From: Cryobacterium roopkundense
Lineage (GTDB): Bacteria > Actinomycetota > Actinomycetes > Actinomycetales > Microbacteriaceae
NCBI RefSeq assembly: GCF_014200405.1
Contig: NZ_JACHBQ010000001.1
Span: 2,046,001-2,110,000 of the forward strand
Direction: 5' to 3'
DNA length: 64,000 nucleotides
The notes beneath the pieces are model-generated. The model was not told the DNA's origin, searched no databases, and saw only the letters and a list, made by a program, of their open reading frames with translations. The position numbers and the translations under genes were made by a program. Every line of letters starts with the position of its first letter. Positions within the stretch are counted from its first letter, which is position 1. Below are positions 8,149 to 16,147 of this stretch, one piece after another.

Positions 8149-8877
8149 TCAATCTGAGGTGCCGAACCAGGTCGTGACCCCGGGCGAATAGAGCACCGAG
8201 TCCGGGGGGCGGTCGCTGAGACCGGGAAATCCCGCCACGGCAAGCAGGGTGTCGTCCAGGCGCACGAGATCCGCCCGGTAGAGCGCCCACATCTCGTGAT
8301 GGTTGCGCAGCCGCACCGTGCGGCCGCGCACCCGCGTGAAGAGGGCCCACCGCGCCGTCAGGAACTCGGCCAGGGGATCCCCCACCAGCGCGTCGGTGCG
8401 CGGCCGCACCACGATCTCGGAATGTGCCGCGGCGGCCAAATGCCGCCGCGACGAATAGTGATATTCCCCGGCCGTGACCTGCAACCTTGTGGCAGACCAC
8501 TTATACGGAATGGAGAACAGGGCGCGGGCCGCCAGCACCGCGGCCAGCCGACTCGCCTCGAGGGACACGAACACGACGCCACGCCGGCCGTATTCGTCCA
8601 CGGCGTACAGACGCACGTTGACCTCGACGAAGTTGCCGAAATAGGGCACAGGCGGGCTACCGAGGAGCGTCGCGCGGTCGAGCACGAAGGGGATGAGCCC
8701 AACCCAGCTTGTTCCCTCGAACTCATCGGGCACGAGACCGGCCGGCAGGAGCGGGGCCACCTGCGCGGCGTTGACCCGCCAGTGCAAGAAGACGATCTGG
8801 GACCAGCGCTGGCTCGCCGACGCACGACCGGCCAGGGGCGGAGCGATGGCAGTGATCGGCTCAACCGCAGCATTCAT
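8149..8877 (-). CDS. DUF2071 (YqjF-like) family protein
   Basis: A 242-residue protein with the DUF2071 pattern: FLHWRVNAAQVAPLLPAGL near the N-terminus, FEGTSWVGLIPF, VPYFGNFVEVNVRLYAVDEYGRRGVVFVSLEASR, and later LTARWALFTRVRGR. The fold resembles acetoacetate decarboxylase-like domains, but the function is not known. The start at 8877 (MNAAVEPI) has GGGAG about eight bases upstream; open frame continues to 9027 but overlaps the divergent neighbour and lacks the family's features. Convergent with the preceding secreted-protein gene. Confidence 0.85.
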   Translation of the reverse strand: MNAAVEPITAIAPPLAGRASASQRWSQIVFLHWRVNAAQVAPLLPAGLVPDEFEGTSWVGLIPFVLDRATLLGSPPVPYFGNFVEVNVRLYAVDEYGRRGVVFVSLEASRLAAVLAARALFSIPYKWSATRLQVTAGEYHYSSRRHLAAAAHSEIVVRPRTDALVGDPLAEFLTARWALFTRVRGRTVRLRNHHEMWALYRADLVRLDDTLLAVAGFPGLSDRPPDSVLYSPGVTTWFGTSD

Positions 8878-9083
8878 TCGTGGGGCTCCCCAGCTCGACG
8901 TGACCTCACCGTAACGATACTCGGTGCCGATGCGCGAGGCTACGCCGAGGCCGGAGGCTGCGCCGAGGATACAGCCGTCATCCAGCGTTCCCGCAGGCGG
9001 CCTGTGTAAACATGAGCAGGCAAACAAACCGCTCCGGCGGCACAGACCCGCTCACGCGGCAACGACTGACACGAGGGGGGCGC

Positions 9084-10265
9084 ATGACCGGTTCGACGGT
9101 ACTTGACCTGTTCCTCATCGTTCTGCTTCTCGGTTCGCTCGTGAACGGCTACCGCAGCGGGCTGGTGCGCAGCCTCAGCGGCATCATCGGCGCGATCGCT
9201 GGCGGAATCGCCGCATTCTTCGTGGTGCCTCTCGTGGGCACCTGGATTCCCGCCCCGGAATGGCGCACACCGGCCGCGCTCGGCGCCGCCGTCATTCTCG
9301 TGGCGGTCGGCTTCTCGCTGGGCGCTTCCGTGGGCAATTCCATCGGACGAGTCGCCCACCGTTCCAAACTCGGCATCATCGACCGTCTGCTGGGCGCCGG
9401 CTTCAGCGCGGTCGCCTCCGCCCTCATCGCGTCAATGGTTGCCTTCAGTGTCGGCGCACTCGGTGTGCCTTACCTGTCGCCGGCGATCGCGTCCTCCAGC
9501 GTGATCAGTGGAATCGACAACCTCACACCCGATCCCGTCAAGAGCCTGCTGGCACAGCTCCGCTCCGCCGCGGTTCAAGAGGGTCTCCCACGCATCGTCG
9601 ATGCCTTCTCCGGGCCCGCTCCCGCGACAGCGGATGCCGACACCAGCAGTCCCGCGTTGGCCGTCGCCGCGCAGTCAGTCATGCGCATCACCGGCACCGC
9701 CTACGCCTGCGGCCAGAGCCAGTCGGGAACGGGGTTCGTCGTCGCGCCGAATCGCGTCATCACAAACGCCCACGTCGTCGCCGGAGTAACAGAGCCCGTG
9801 ATCGAATCTCCGGCCGGCGAGGCGCTGCCCGGGACCGTCGTGTACTTCGATTCCGTCAACGACCTCGCTGTCATCGCCGTGGACGGCCTAGAGGAACCCG
9901 CGCTGCCGCTGGGTGACGACCTCTCCGTCGGCAGCAGTGCGGTGGCCCACGGATATCCTTTCGGTGGTCCTTTCGTAGCTGACCCTGCGCGCGTGCTGTC
10001 GCTGGGCACCCTCAGCGTCGCTGATATCTACGGCCAGGATCCGACTCCGCGCCAGGTCTACACACTCGCGTCTGACGTGCAGCAGGGCGAGTCTGGCGGT
10101 CCCCTTCTCAGCGAATCCGGTGAGGTGACCGGCGTGATCTTCGCGAAGTCCGCAGACACCGACAACGTTGGATACGCCCTTGCCCTGGAGGAATTCGCAC
10201 CGGTCGTCGCCGAGGCTCCCGGGCTCACCGCATCCGTTTCTTCGGGCACCTGCATCCGCGGCTGA
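9084..10265 (+). CDS. MarP-type membrane serine protease (CvpA-like membrane domain plus trypsin-like protease)
   Basis: 393 residues. An N-terminal CvpA-like membrane domain with about four helices (residues 5-125) precedes a chymotrypsin-like protease domain (about 195-390). The catalytic triad is visible: His in ITNAHVVAG, Asp in SVNDLAVIAV and Ser in QQGESGGPLLS. Two Cys (ACGQ and the C-terminal GTCIRG) may form the disulfide described for mycobacterial MarP. In mycobacteria MarP is a periplasmic protease needed for acid resistance; the same role here is inferred. The ATG at 9084 follows a GAGGGGG site. The last codon and stop lie in a 16-bp tandem repeat. Confidence 0.9.
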   Translation: MTGSTVLDLFLIVLLLGSLVNGYRSGLVRSLSGIIGAIAGGIAAFFVVPLVGTWIPAPEWRTPAALGAAVILVAVGFSLGASVGNSIGRVAHRSKLGIIDRLLGAGFSAVASALIASMVAFSVGALGVPYLSPAIASSSVISGIDNLTPDPVKSLLAQLRSAAVQEGLPRIVDAFSGPAPATADADTSSPALAVAAQSVMRITGTAYACGQSQSGTGFVVAPNRVITNAHVVAGVTEPVIESPAGEALPGTVVYFDSVNDLAVIAVDGLEEPALPLGDDLSVGSSAVAHGYPFGGPFVADPARVLSLGTLSVADIYGQDPTPRQVYTLASDVQQGESGGPLLSESGEVTGVIFAKSADTDNVGYALALEEFAPVVAEAPGLTASVSSGTCIRG

Positions 10266-10340
10266 CGTCCGCACACGCTGTCGTCCGCACACGCTGACGT
10301 CCGCACACGCTGTCGTCCGCACACGCTGACGTCCGCACAC
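10261..10340. repeat. Five tandem 16-bp units over the marP-like gene stop codon
   Basis: Units of GCTGACGTCCGCACAC and GCTGTCGTCCGCACAC alternate A/T/A/T/A at the fifth base, making a 32-bp higher-order period. The gene's TGA stop is in the first unit (10263-10265). No variation other than the A/T change is seen. Confidence 0.95.
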
Positions 10341-10343
10341 AGA

Positions 10344-10394
10344 AAGGGCCTGCGGGATCTTTCGGTTGTTTCCCGGAAGATCCCGCAGGCCCTT
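10344..10394. terminator. Bidirectional terminator hairpin between the protease gene and amtB
   Basis: A perfect 18-bp inverted repeat (AAGGGCCTGCGGGATCTT, arms 10344-10361 and 10377-10394) with a 15-base loop. It lies between two convergent genes. Short A/T stretches at the base rather than long T runs. Confidence 0.85.
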
Positions 10395-10413
10395 GTCAGT
10401 GCGCTGAGCGGAA

Positions 10414-11637
10414 CTAGACGCGGTCCAGTGCGTATCCTTCTTCGCCGTGCACGATGGTGTCGATGCCGGCCAGCTCGTCTTCGTTCTTGATGCGGAATCC
10501 GATCGTCTTCTCGATCACGAGGCCCAGCACGTAGGCGATCACGAAGGAGTAGATCAGAACTGTGAAGGCCGCAATGACCTGCGTCGCGAGCTGTCCGAGG
10601 TTTCCGCCCCCTGTGAAGAGGCCGGTGTCGATCGCGAAGAAGCCCAGGTACAGAGTACCGATGACACCTCCGACGAGGTGGATGCCCACAACGTCGAGGG
10701 AGTCGTCGAAGCCGAACTTGAACTTCATCTCGATGGCCATCGCGCAAACGGCACCGGCAATGAGACCGAGCAGTAGCGCCCAGCCGGGCTCGAGGTTGGC
10801 GCACGCCGGGGTGATGGCGACGAGGCCGGCGACGGCACCGGATGCAGCTCCGACGGACGTGGCCTTGCCGTCCTTGATCTTCTCGACGATCATCCAGCCG
10901 AGAATGGCAGCTGCGGTGGCACCGAAGGTGTTGACGACGATGATGCCCACGTTGGCCAGGCCGTTGAGCCACTCGGCACCGGCGTTGAAGCCGAACCAGC
11001 CGAACCAGAGAACGGCGGCACCGATGAGCACCAGCGGAACGTTGTGCGGCTTCGTGATGCCTTTCTGGAAGCCCACGCGCTTGCCGAGGACCAGGGCGAG
11101 TGCGAGTGCTGCCGCACCGGCGTTGATGTGCACTGCGGTACCGCCGGCGTAGTCGATGACGCCGGGGAGGCCGAGCGTGTTGCCGAGCTCCATGATCCAG
11201 CCACCGCCCCAGACCCAGGCCGCAACCGGGAAGTACACGAGCGTCGCCCAGACACCGGCGAAGATCATCCAGGAGCCGAATTTTGCCCGGTCGGCGACCG
11301 CACCGGAGATCAGTGCAACCGTGATGATCGCGAATGTCGCGCCGTAGGTTGCGCCCAGAAGGTCGGTATTGGCCGTTTCGCCCGTGGCGAGGGCGCTCAG
11401 CCCGAAGTCAGAGAACGGGTTGCCGGCGAATTGCATCGGCCCGTCAACGACGCTCATGTTGAACCCGTAGAGGATCCAGAGCACGCTGATCAGGCCCAAT
11501 GCGCCAAAGCTCATCATCATCATGCTGACGACGCTCTTGGCCTTTACCAGTCCGCCGTAGAAGAACGCGACGCCCGGAGTCATAAACAGGACCAAGGCGG
11601 TAGCCATGATCCCCCATGCAATGCTTCCCGTATCCAT
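10414..11637 (-). CDS. amtB: Ammonium transporter AmtB
   Basis: A 407-residue protein with about eleven membrane helices and no long C-terminal extension. The start (MDTGSIAWGIMATALVLFMTPGVAFFYGGLV) and AVWGGGW-like segments are family hallmarks. The pore twin histidines are visible in GGTAVHINAG and VVGIHLVGG. It carries ammonium/ammonia across the inner membrane. No glnK or glnD follows; a terminator hairpin comes directly after the gene, so amtB is monocistronic here. A GlnR-like operator lies 95-132 bp upstream of the start. Confidence 0.97.
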   Translation of the reverse strand: MDTGSIAWGIMATALVLFMTPGVAFFYGGLVKAKSVVSMMMMSFGALGLISVLWILYGFNMSVVDGPMQFAGNPFSDFGLSALATGETANTDLLGATYGATFAIITVALISGAVADRAKFGSWMIFAGVWATLVYFPVAAWVWGGGWIMELGNTLGLPGVIDYAGGTAVHINAGAAALALALVLGKRVGFQKGITKPHNVPLVLIGAAVLWFGWFGFNAGAEWLNGLANVGIIVVNTFGATAAAILGWMIVEKIKDGKATSVGAASGAVAGLVAITPACANLEPGWALLLGLIAGAVCAMAIEMKFKFGFDDSLDVVGIHLVGGVIGTLYLGFFAIDTGLFTGGGNLGQLATQVIAAFTVLIYSFVIAYVLGLVIEKTIGFRIKNEDELAGIDTIVHGEEGYALDRV

Positions 11638-11731
11638 AGATTGTCCTCACACTCTCGATTTGCAGGGTGTACCCCGAGGACTCACTGCTCGATGTGCCGC
11701 ATCGGGTACTTTTTTAGTATCCGGCGAGGAC

Positions 11732-11769
11732 GTTTCAACAAACGTTCCTATGTGTTTCGAGAATGTTAC
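11732..11769 (-). promoter_or_regulatory. Candidate GlnR operator upstream of amtB
   Basis: Read towards amtB the 38 bp are GTAAC-n6-GAAAC-n6-GAACG-n6-GAAAC. The known actinobacterial GlnR box is gTnAC-n6-GaAAC repeated twice with 6-bp spacers. Three of the four pentamers fit exactly and all spacers are 6 bp. A possible promoter (TTGTTG, 16 bp, TACTAA) starts at its downstream edge. Binding by GlnR is inferred. Confidence 0.7.
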
Positions 11770-11815
11770 GCGATCGGCCAGCATGTTAAGACCGTGTTTC
11801 GGGCCGCAGGCTCTT

Positions 11816-12892
11816 CTAGTCGGCGTGGGGCGGTAATTCGCCCGTGGTCAGGGCTACCATCCGGGACTGTGACCGCTGGTACTTCTTGCGGTAGCCTCCG
11901 GACATCATCTCGGCGTCAAAGACCTCGTTGAGCGGGAGGCCGCTCGCGATGATGGGAATCTCGGCGTCGTACACGCGATCAATGAATGCCACGAGCCGCA
12001 GGGCATCCGTTTGGTCGGTGAGGAGGAAGACGTCGGTGAGGGCGATGATCTCCACGTCGCGAATCATCTTCACGTACTTGGACGGGTGCACCGTGCCGAG
12101 ATGCCGCATGAGGGCTCCGAAGTTGTCTTCGGTGAAATTCGAGTGCCGTTTCTGCAACACCGTGACCATGTGCTCGAGATCTTCCTTCTCGACCGATGTC
12201 GCCTGGCCGGAGGCATTGCGACGACGGTAGTCGAGTCCGTCGATTCGCACAGTTTCAAAGTTCGACGACATGGCCTGGATCTCGCGCAGGAAGTCCGCCG
12301 CCGCGAACCGCCCCTCGCCGAGGGAGTTCGGCGGCGTGTTGGAGGTGGCGGCGACTCGAGTTCCGGTGGACACCAGCTCACCGAGCAGGCGCGTCATCAC
12401 CATGGTGTCCCCCGGGTCGTCGAGCTCAAACTCGTCGATGCAGATCAGTTTGGCGCTCCGAAGCTGTGTGATGGTCTCCTGGTAACCCAGGGCCCCCACC
12501 AGCGCCGTGTACTCAATGAAGGTGCCAAAGTACTTGGGCCCGGGAGCCTCGTGCCAGAGCGCCGCGAGCAGATGGGTTTTGCCCACGCCGAAGCCACCGT
12601 CGAGGTAAATGCCCGGCAGTTCGGCCTTCACCTTGCGGCTGCGCGAGAAGAAACCACCGGGGCGCTGAACGCTCCACAAGGCACTGAAGGTGTGCAGCTT
12701 ATCGACAGCACCGAGCTGCGAGGGGTAGTCGTGGTCCGGGCGGTAGGACTCGAAGGACGCGTGTTCGAACTGTGGCGGTGGAACCAATTCAGCGACGATC
12801 TCGGCTCCGGTGATCTCCGGAGACCGCTCGCCGAGCCGAGGCACCTGGGTGTGCGTGTGCTGTGCAGGCTGAAAGTGGTTCTGTGGCGTCAT
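11816..12892 (-). CDS. zapE: ZapE / AFG1-like ATPase
   Basis: A 358-residue AFG1-family P-loop ATPase. Walker A is GGFGVGKTHLLAALWH (about residue 105), Walker B is LICIDEFELDDPGD, and ATSNTPPNSLGEGRF follows as sensor region. In E. coli ZapE interacts with the divisome; in mitochondria AFG1 acts in protein quality control. A cell-division role here is from the family only. The ATG at 12892 (MTPQNHFQPAQ) is preferred; the frame is open to 12928 without a good site. Divergent from sseA, with a 125-bp shared upstream region. Confidence 0.93.
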   Translation of the reverse strand: MTPQNHFQPAQHTHTQVPRLGERSPEITGAEIVAELVPPPQFEHASFESYRPDHDYPSQLGAVDKLHTFSALWSVQRPGGFFSRSRKVKAELPGIYLDGGFGVGKTHLLAALWHEAPGPKYFGTFIEYTALVGALGYQETITQLRSAKLICIDEFELDDPGDTMVMTRLLGELVSTGTRVAATSNTPPNSLGEGRFAAADFLREIQAMSSNFETVRIDGLDYRRRNASGQATSVEKEDLEHMVTVLQKRHSNFTEDNFGALMRHLGTVHPSKYVKMIRDVEIIALTDVFLLTDQTDALRLVAFIDRVYDAEIPIIASGLPLNEVFDAEMMSGGYRKKYQRSQSRMVALTTGELPPHAD

Positions 12893-13017
12893 GGCGAAAT
12901 ACACTCCGAATGTGAACGGCGCCCACACCGCGTAGATTTAGCGGGGGGGCAGATGATAAGCCTAAACCGCGTCCACTGCCGGTCAGACGTCTACGCAGTC
13001 CCCCTTCTGGAGGTTTT

Positions 13018-13923
13018 ATGTCCATCGCGCTCGATCCGACACCGAAATTCGCCGATTACGCCCACCCCGAACGATTGGTCTCCGCCGACTGGCTCCAGGC
13101 CAACCTCCGCACACCCGGACTCGTTGTCGTCGAGTCCGACGAAGATGTGCTCCTCTACGAAACCGGACACATCTCCGGCGCCGTCAAAATCGACTGGCAC
13201 ACAGATCTGAATGACCGGGTCACTCGTGACTTCATCGATGCCCCGACATTCGCAACCGTACTCGGCGACAAGGGCATTTCCCGCGATACGACAATCGTCA
13301 TCTACGGCGACAAGAGCAACTGGTGGGCCGCCTACGCCCTCTGGGTGTTCACGCTCTTCGGTCATGAAGACGTGCGCCTGCTCGATGGCGGACGCGACAA
13401 CTGGGTGGCAGGCGGCCGCGAGCTGACAACGGATGCCGCCACCATCACGCCCGCTGCCTACCCGGTCGTTGAGCGCAATGATGCTCCCATCAGGGCCTTC
13501 CGCGACGATGTGCTCGCACATTTCGGCAACCCCCTCATCGACGTGCGGTCCCCCGAGGAATACAGCGGAAGCCGCACCACCATGCCCGCATACCCCGAGG
13601 AGGGCGCCCTCCGCGGCGGACATATCCCGTCTGCGGCGTCTGTGCCGTGGGCTCGCGCGGCGGCGGCCGACTCCACATTCAAGACGCGCGCCGAACTTGA
13701 CGCCATCTACAAGGGTGAAGCCGGACTCACGGAGGGCGACAACGTGATCGCCTACTGCCGCATCGGTGAGCGATCGAGCCACACCTGGTTTGTACTGACC
13801 CACCTGCTCGGTTTCGAAGGTGTGCGCAACTACGACGGTTCATGGACTGAGTGGGGAAATGCCGTGGGCGTGCCCATTGCACTCGGGACCGATCCGGGCG
13901 AGACTCCCCCGGCCCGCCGATGA
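13018..13923 (+). CDS. sseA: Thiosulfate/3-mercaptopyruvate sulfurtransferase (two-domain rhodanese)
   Basis: 301 residues with two rhodanese domains. The inactive N-terminal one (about 20-145) contains [20 protein letters not shown]; the active C-terminal one (about 165-290) contains the catalytic Cys loop [18 protein letters not shown]. It transfers sulfane sulfur to cyanide or a thiol acceptor in the cytoplasm. It is immediately followed by sufE, whose ATG overlaps the stop (ATGA), pointing to sulfur delivery for Fe-S cluster work. GGAGG sits about seven bases before the ATG. Confidence 0.94.
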   Translation: MSIALDPTPKFADYAHPERLVSADWLQANLRTPGLVVVESDEDVLLYETGHISGAVKIDWHTDLNDRVTRDFIDAPTFATVLGDKGISRDTTIVIYGDKSNWWAAYALWVFTLFGHEDVRLLDGGRDNWVAGGRELTTDAATITPAAYPVVERNDAPIRAFRDDVLAHFGNPLIDVRSPEEYSGSRTTMPAYPEEGALRGGHIPSAASVPWARAAAADSTFKTRAELDAIYKGEAGLTEGDNVIAYCRIGERSSHTWFVLTHLLGFEGVRNYDGSWTEWGNAVGVPIALGTDPGETPPARR

Positions 13924-14360
13924 CTGAAAGCGCCCTTCCGACACAGCTGGCCGATATCCGGGAGGATTTTCTCGCTCTCGAACAGCGTGATCGACTCCTC
14001 TTGCTGCTGGAGTTCTCCAATGATCTGCCCGAGCTGCCCGAGCACTACAAGGACCACCCCGACCTTTTTGAGCGGGTGATCGAGTGCCAGTCGCCCGTGT
14101 TCATATTCGTGGAGGTCGATGAGGAAAAGAAGTTCCATCTCTATGCCACGGCCCCGCGGGAGTCGCCGACAACCCGGGGTTTCGCGTCGATTCTGGTTCA
14201 GGGCCTCGACGGGCTGACTCCCGAGCAGGTGCTTGCCGTTCCGGATGACTACCCGCAGTCGATTGGCCTCACCGAGGCCGTTTCGCCCCTGCGTATCCGT
14301 GGCATGTCTGCCCTGCTGGCGCGTTCCAAACGCCAGCTACGGGAACGAACAGCACCCTAG
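13920..14360 (+). CDS. sufE: SufE-family Fe-S cluster sulfur acceptor
   Basis: 146 residues. The motif [14 protein letters not shown] contains the conserved acceptor Cys of SufE, and [22 protein letters not shown] is the conserved C-terminal half. SufE takes persulfide sulfur from the cysteine desulfurase SufS and stimulates it; a SUF operon is not in this window. Its start overlaps sseA by 4 bp (ATGA), giving translational coupling. The TAG stop is part of the CTAG that is duplicated by IS copy 2, which begins at the next base; the reading frame is undamaged. Confidence 0.95.
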   Translation: MTESALPTQLADIREDFLALEQRDRLLLLLEFSNDLPELPEHYKDHPDLFERVIECQSPVFIFVEVDEEKKFHLYATAPRESPTTRGFASILVQGLDGLTPEQVLAVPDDYPQSIGLTEAVSPLRIRGMSALLARSKRQLRERTAP

Positions 14361-16147
14361 GAGCGTGGGTCAGTAGTACCAAACTTTAAAACGCCGGTCG
14401 ATTTCCCGGGCTTGGGGTGGTGGTCTGGGAAAATTGCTTATGAGCGATTCTGATGGCCTGTTCCCCGCGACGGAACTTGAGCACGTTGACGTGGTCGTGG
14501 ATGACGGCGTTGAGGCTGGCGGTGGCGTGAACAAGCGGTTTCGGGCTTTCGAGCCGAATGCTGTGATGTTGGTGCCGCCGGATTTGGGTGAGTGGTTGCC
14601 GCAGAATCACCTTTCCCGTTTCATCGCGGACATCGTCGAAACTCAGCTGGATCTGAAGAAGTTCTATGCCTCTTACGCGAAGTCGAAGGGGCAGCCGCCG
14701 TATGACCCTCGGTTGATGGTCCGGGTGCTCCTTTACGGGTATTGCGTCGGGGTTCGTTCGTCACGCGAGTTGGAGCGGGTGTGCGTGGACGTGGTCGCGT
14801 TTCGCTGGTTGGCGGCGCAGCAGGCACCTGATTTTCGTTCCATCGCCCGGTTCCGCAAGCGTCATCTCTCCAGTCTGGGAAACGTGTTCTTGCAGGCATT
14901 GGAACTCTGCCGCGCGGCCGGAATGGTCTCACTCGGGCAGGTCGCGTTGGACGGCACGAAGGTGCGCGCGAATGCGTCCCGGCGCAAGGCGATGAGTTAC
15001 GCCCGGTTGACGGAGAAGCAGAAGGTCCTCGCCGACGAGGTGTCTGCACTGCTGGCTGACGCGGACGCGATCGATGACGCGGAGGATGCTCGTTTCGGAA
15101 AGGACAAACGCGGTGATGAGTTGCCGCCGGAGCTCGCGCGGCGGGAGTCACGCTTGGTGAAACTGGCCGAAGCGCGCGCTGGCTTGGAGGCCGACGCGGC
15201 CGTCCGGGCGCGGAAAGAGGCCGAGAAGAAGGCCCGGGACAAGGGCGACGATGACGACATTGCTGCGCAGAAGGGTGATGATGCGGCGAAGAACGCGGTC
15301 GTGAGGCCGAAGGCTCAACGCAACTTCACCGACCCGGATTCACGGATCATGAAGACCGCCGACGGGTCGTTCCACTACGCCTACAACGCACAGGCCATCG
15401 TTGATGCCGACCATCAGATCATCGTCGCGACGACGCTGACGAATATTGGCGTGGATGTTGAACAGGTCGTGCCGCTGGTCGAGAAACTCCACGCCACGAC
15501 CGGCGTCCTGCCCCGGCAGGTCCTGGCGGATGCCGGGTATTGTTCCGCAACAAATCTGGACTACGCGAAGACTGTTGAAGATGGCAGCGACGGCCGGACC
15601 GAGTTTTTCATCGCGACCGGCCGGGTCAAGCACGGCGAGCGTGTTCCTGAAGTTCCTCGGGGCCGGATCCCGGCCAATGCGACGCTGCGGGAACGCATGG
15701 CGCGGAAGCTCAAGACGAAGAAGGGCCGCGCGGTTTATGCGCGGCGCAAAGCGATCGTGGAGCCCGTGTTCGGTCAGATCCACACTCGGCAGGGCAAGTT
15801 TGTGTTGCTGCGCGGGTTGGAGCAAGCAGCGCACGAGTGGTATCTGATCGCGGCCTGCCACAACCTGATGAAGCTGCACACCATGCAAACCAAGGCGCTT
15901 CTGGCCACGCCGGCCGCGCTGATAGCTAGCCCGGCAACCTAAAGAGCAGGGCGGAACCGCCCTGACGGGCCGCGGCAACAACCTCGCCTGAACCACCAAC
16001 GCGACCGTGGCCCTCTTTTCAATCGGCACAACCACAATCCCTGCGCCACAGGCCTTGATTGCCAGGCCAGCACCGCCCAACCCATCCCGAGGCTTGGACC
16101 CGTATTTCGCGGCACCAACCGTAAATAGGCGTTACTGACTCACGCTC
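14361..16147 (+). mobile_element. IS1182-family insertion sequence, copy 2 (1787 bp)
   Basis: Same length, orientation, ends and gene as copy 1, flanked by CTAG at 14357-14360 and 16148-16151. About five base differences from copy 1 are seen by eye, four of them within about 50 bp (around 15135-15182). The left CTAG gives sufE its stop codon and the right CTAG gives the convergent hydrolase gene its stop codon. Recent duplication is inferred from the near identity. Confidence 0.95.
14440..15942 (+). CDS. IS1182-family transposase
   Basis: A 500-residue protein identical to the copy 1 transposase except for Gly in place of Ala in EARAGLEADA. The DDE residues (ALDGTKVRA, VLADAGYCS, AIVEPVFGQ) and the DUF772-type N-terminus are intact. 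An in-frame TTG at 14434 is the alternative start; the ATG at 14440 is preferred because GGGAAA precedes it by seven bases. Confidence 0.95.
   Translation: MSDSDGLFPATELEHVDVVVDDGVEAGGGVNKRFRAFEPNAVMLVPPDLGEWLPQNHLSRFIADIVETQLDLKKFYASYAKSKGQPPYDPRLMVRVLLYGYCVGVRSSRELERVCVDVVAFRWLAAQQAPDFRSIARFRKRHLSSLGNVFLQALELCRAAGMVSLGQVALDGTKVRANASRRKAMSYARLTEKQKVLADEVSALLADADAIDDAEDARFGKDKRGDELPPELARRESRLVKLAEARAGLEADAAVRARKEAEKKARDKGDDDDIAAQKGDDAAKNAVVRPKAQRNFTDPDSRIMKTADGSFHYAYNAQAIVDADHQIIVATTLTNIGVDVEQVVPLVEKLHATTGVLPRQVLADAGYCSATNLDYAKTVEDGSDGRTEFFIATGRVKHGERVPEVPRGRIPANATLRERMARKLKTKKGRAVYARRKAIVEPVFGQIHTRQGKFVLLRGLEQAAHEWYLIAACHNLMKLHTMQTKALLATPAALIASPAT

Noticed and set aside
10261..10340. CRISPR array
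   Set aside because: Units are 16 bp and directly adjacent with no spacers; no cas genes are near. It is a tandem repeat.
3042..14360. An 11-kb composite transposon bounded by the two IS copies
   Set aside because: The enclosed genes (tRNAs, amtB, zapE, sseA-sufE) are ordinary chromosomal genes, and each IS copy has its own CTAG pair. Independent insertion explains the data.
15340..16080. 246-codon open frame antisense to the transposase (also at 2234-2974)
   Set aside because: High-GC codon usage opens the antisense frame. It has no ribosome site or domain, and it is identical in both IS copies only because the IS is.
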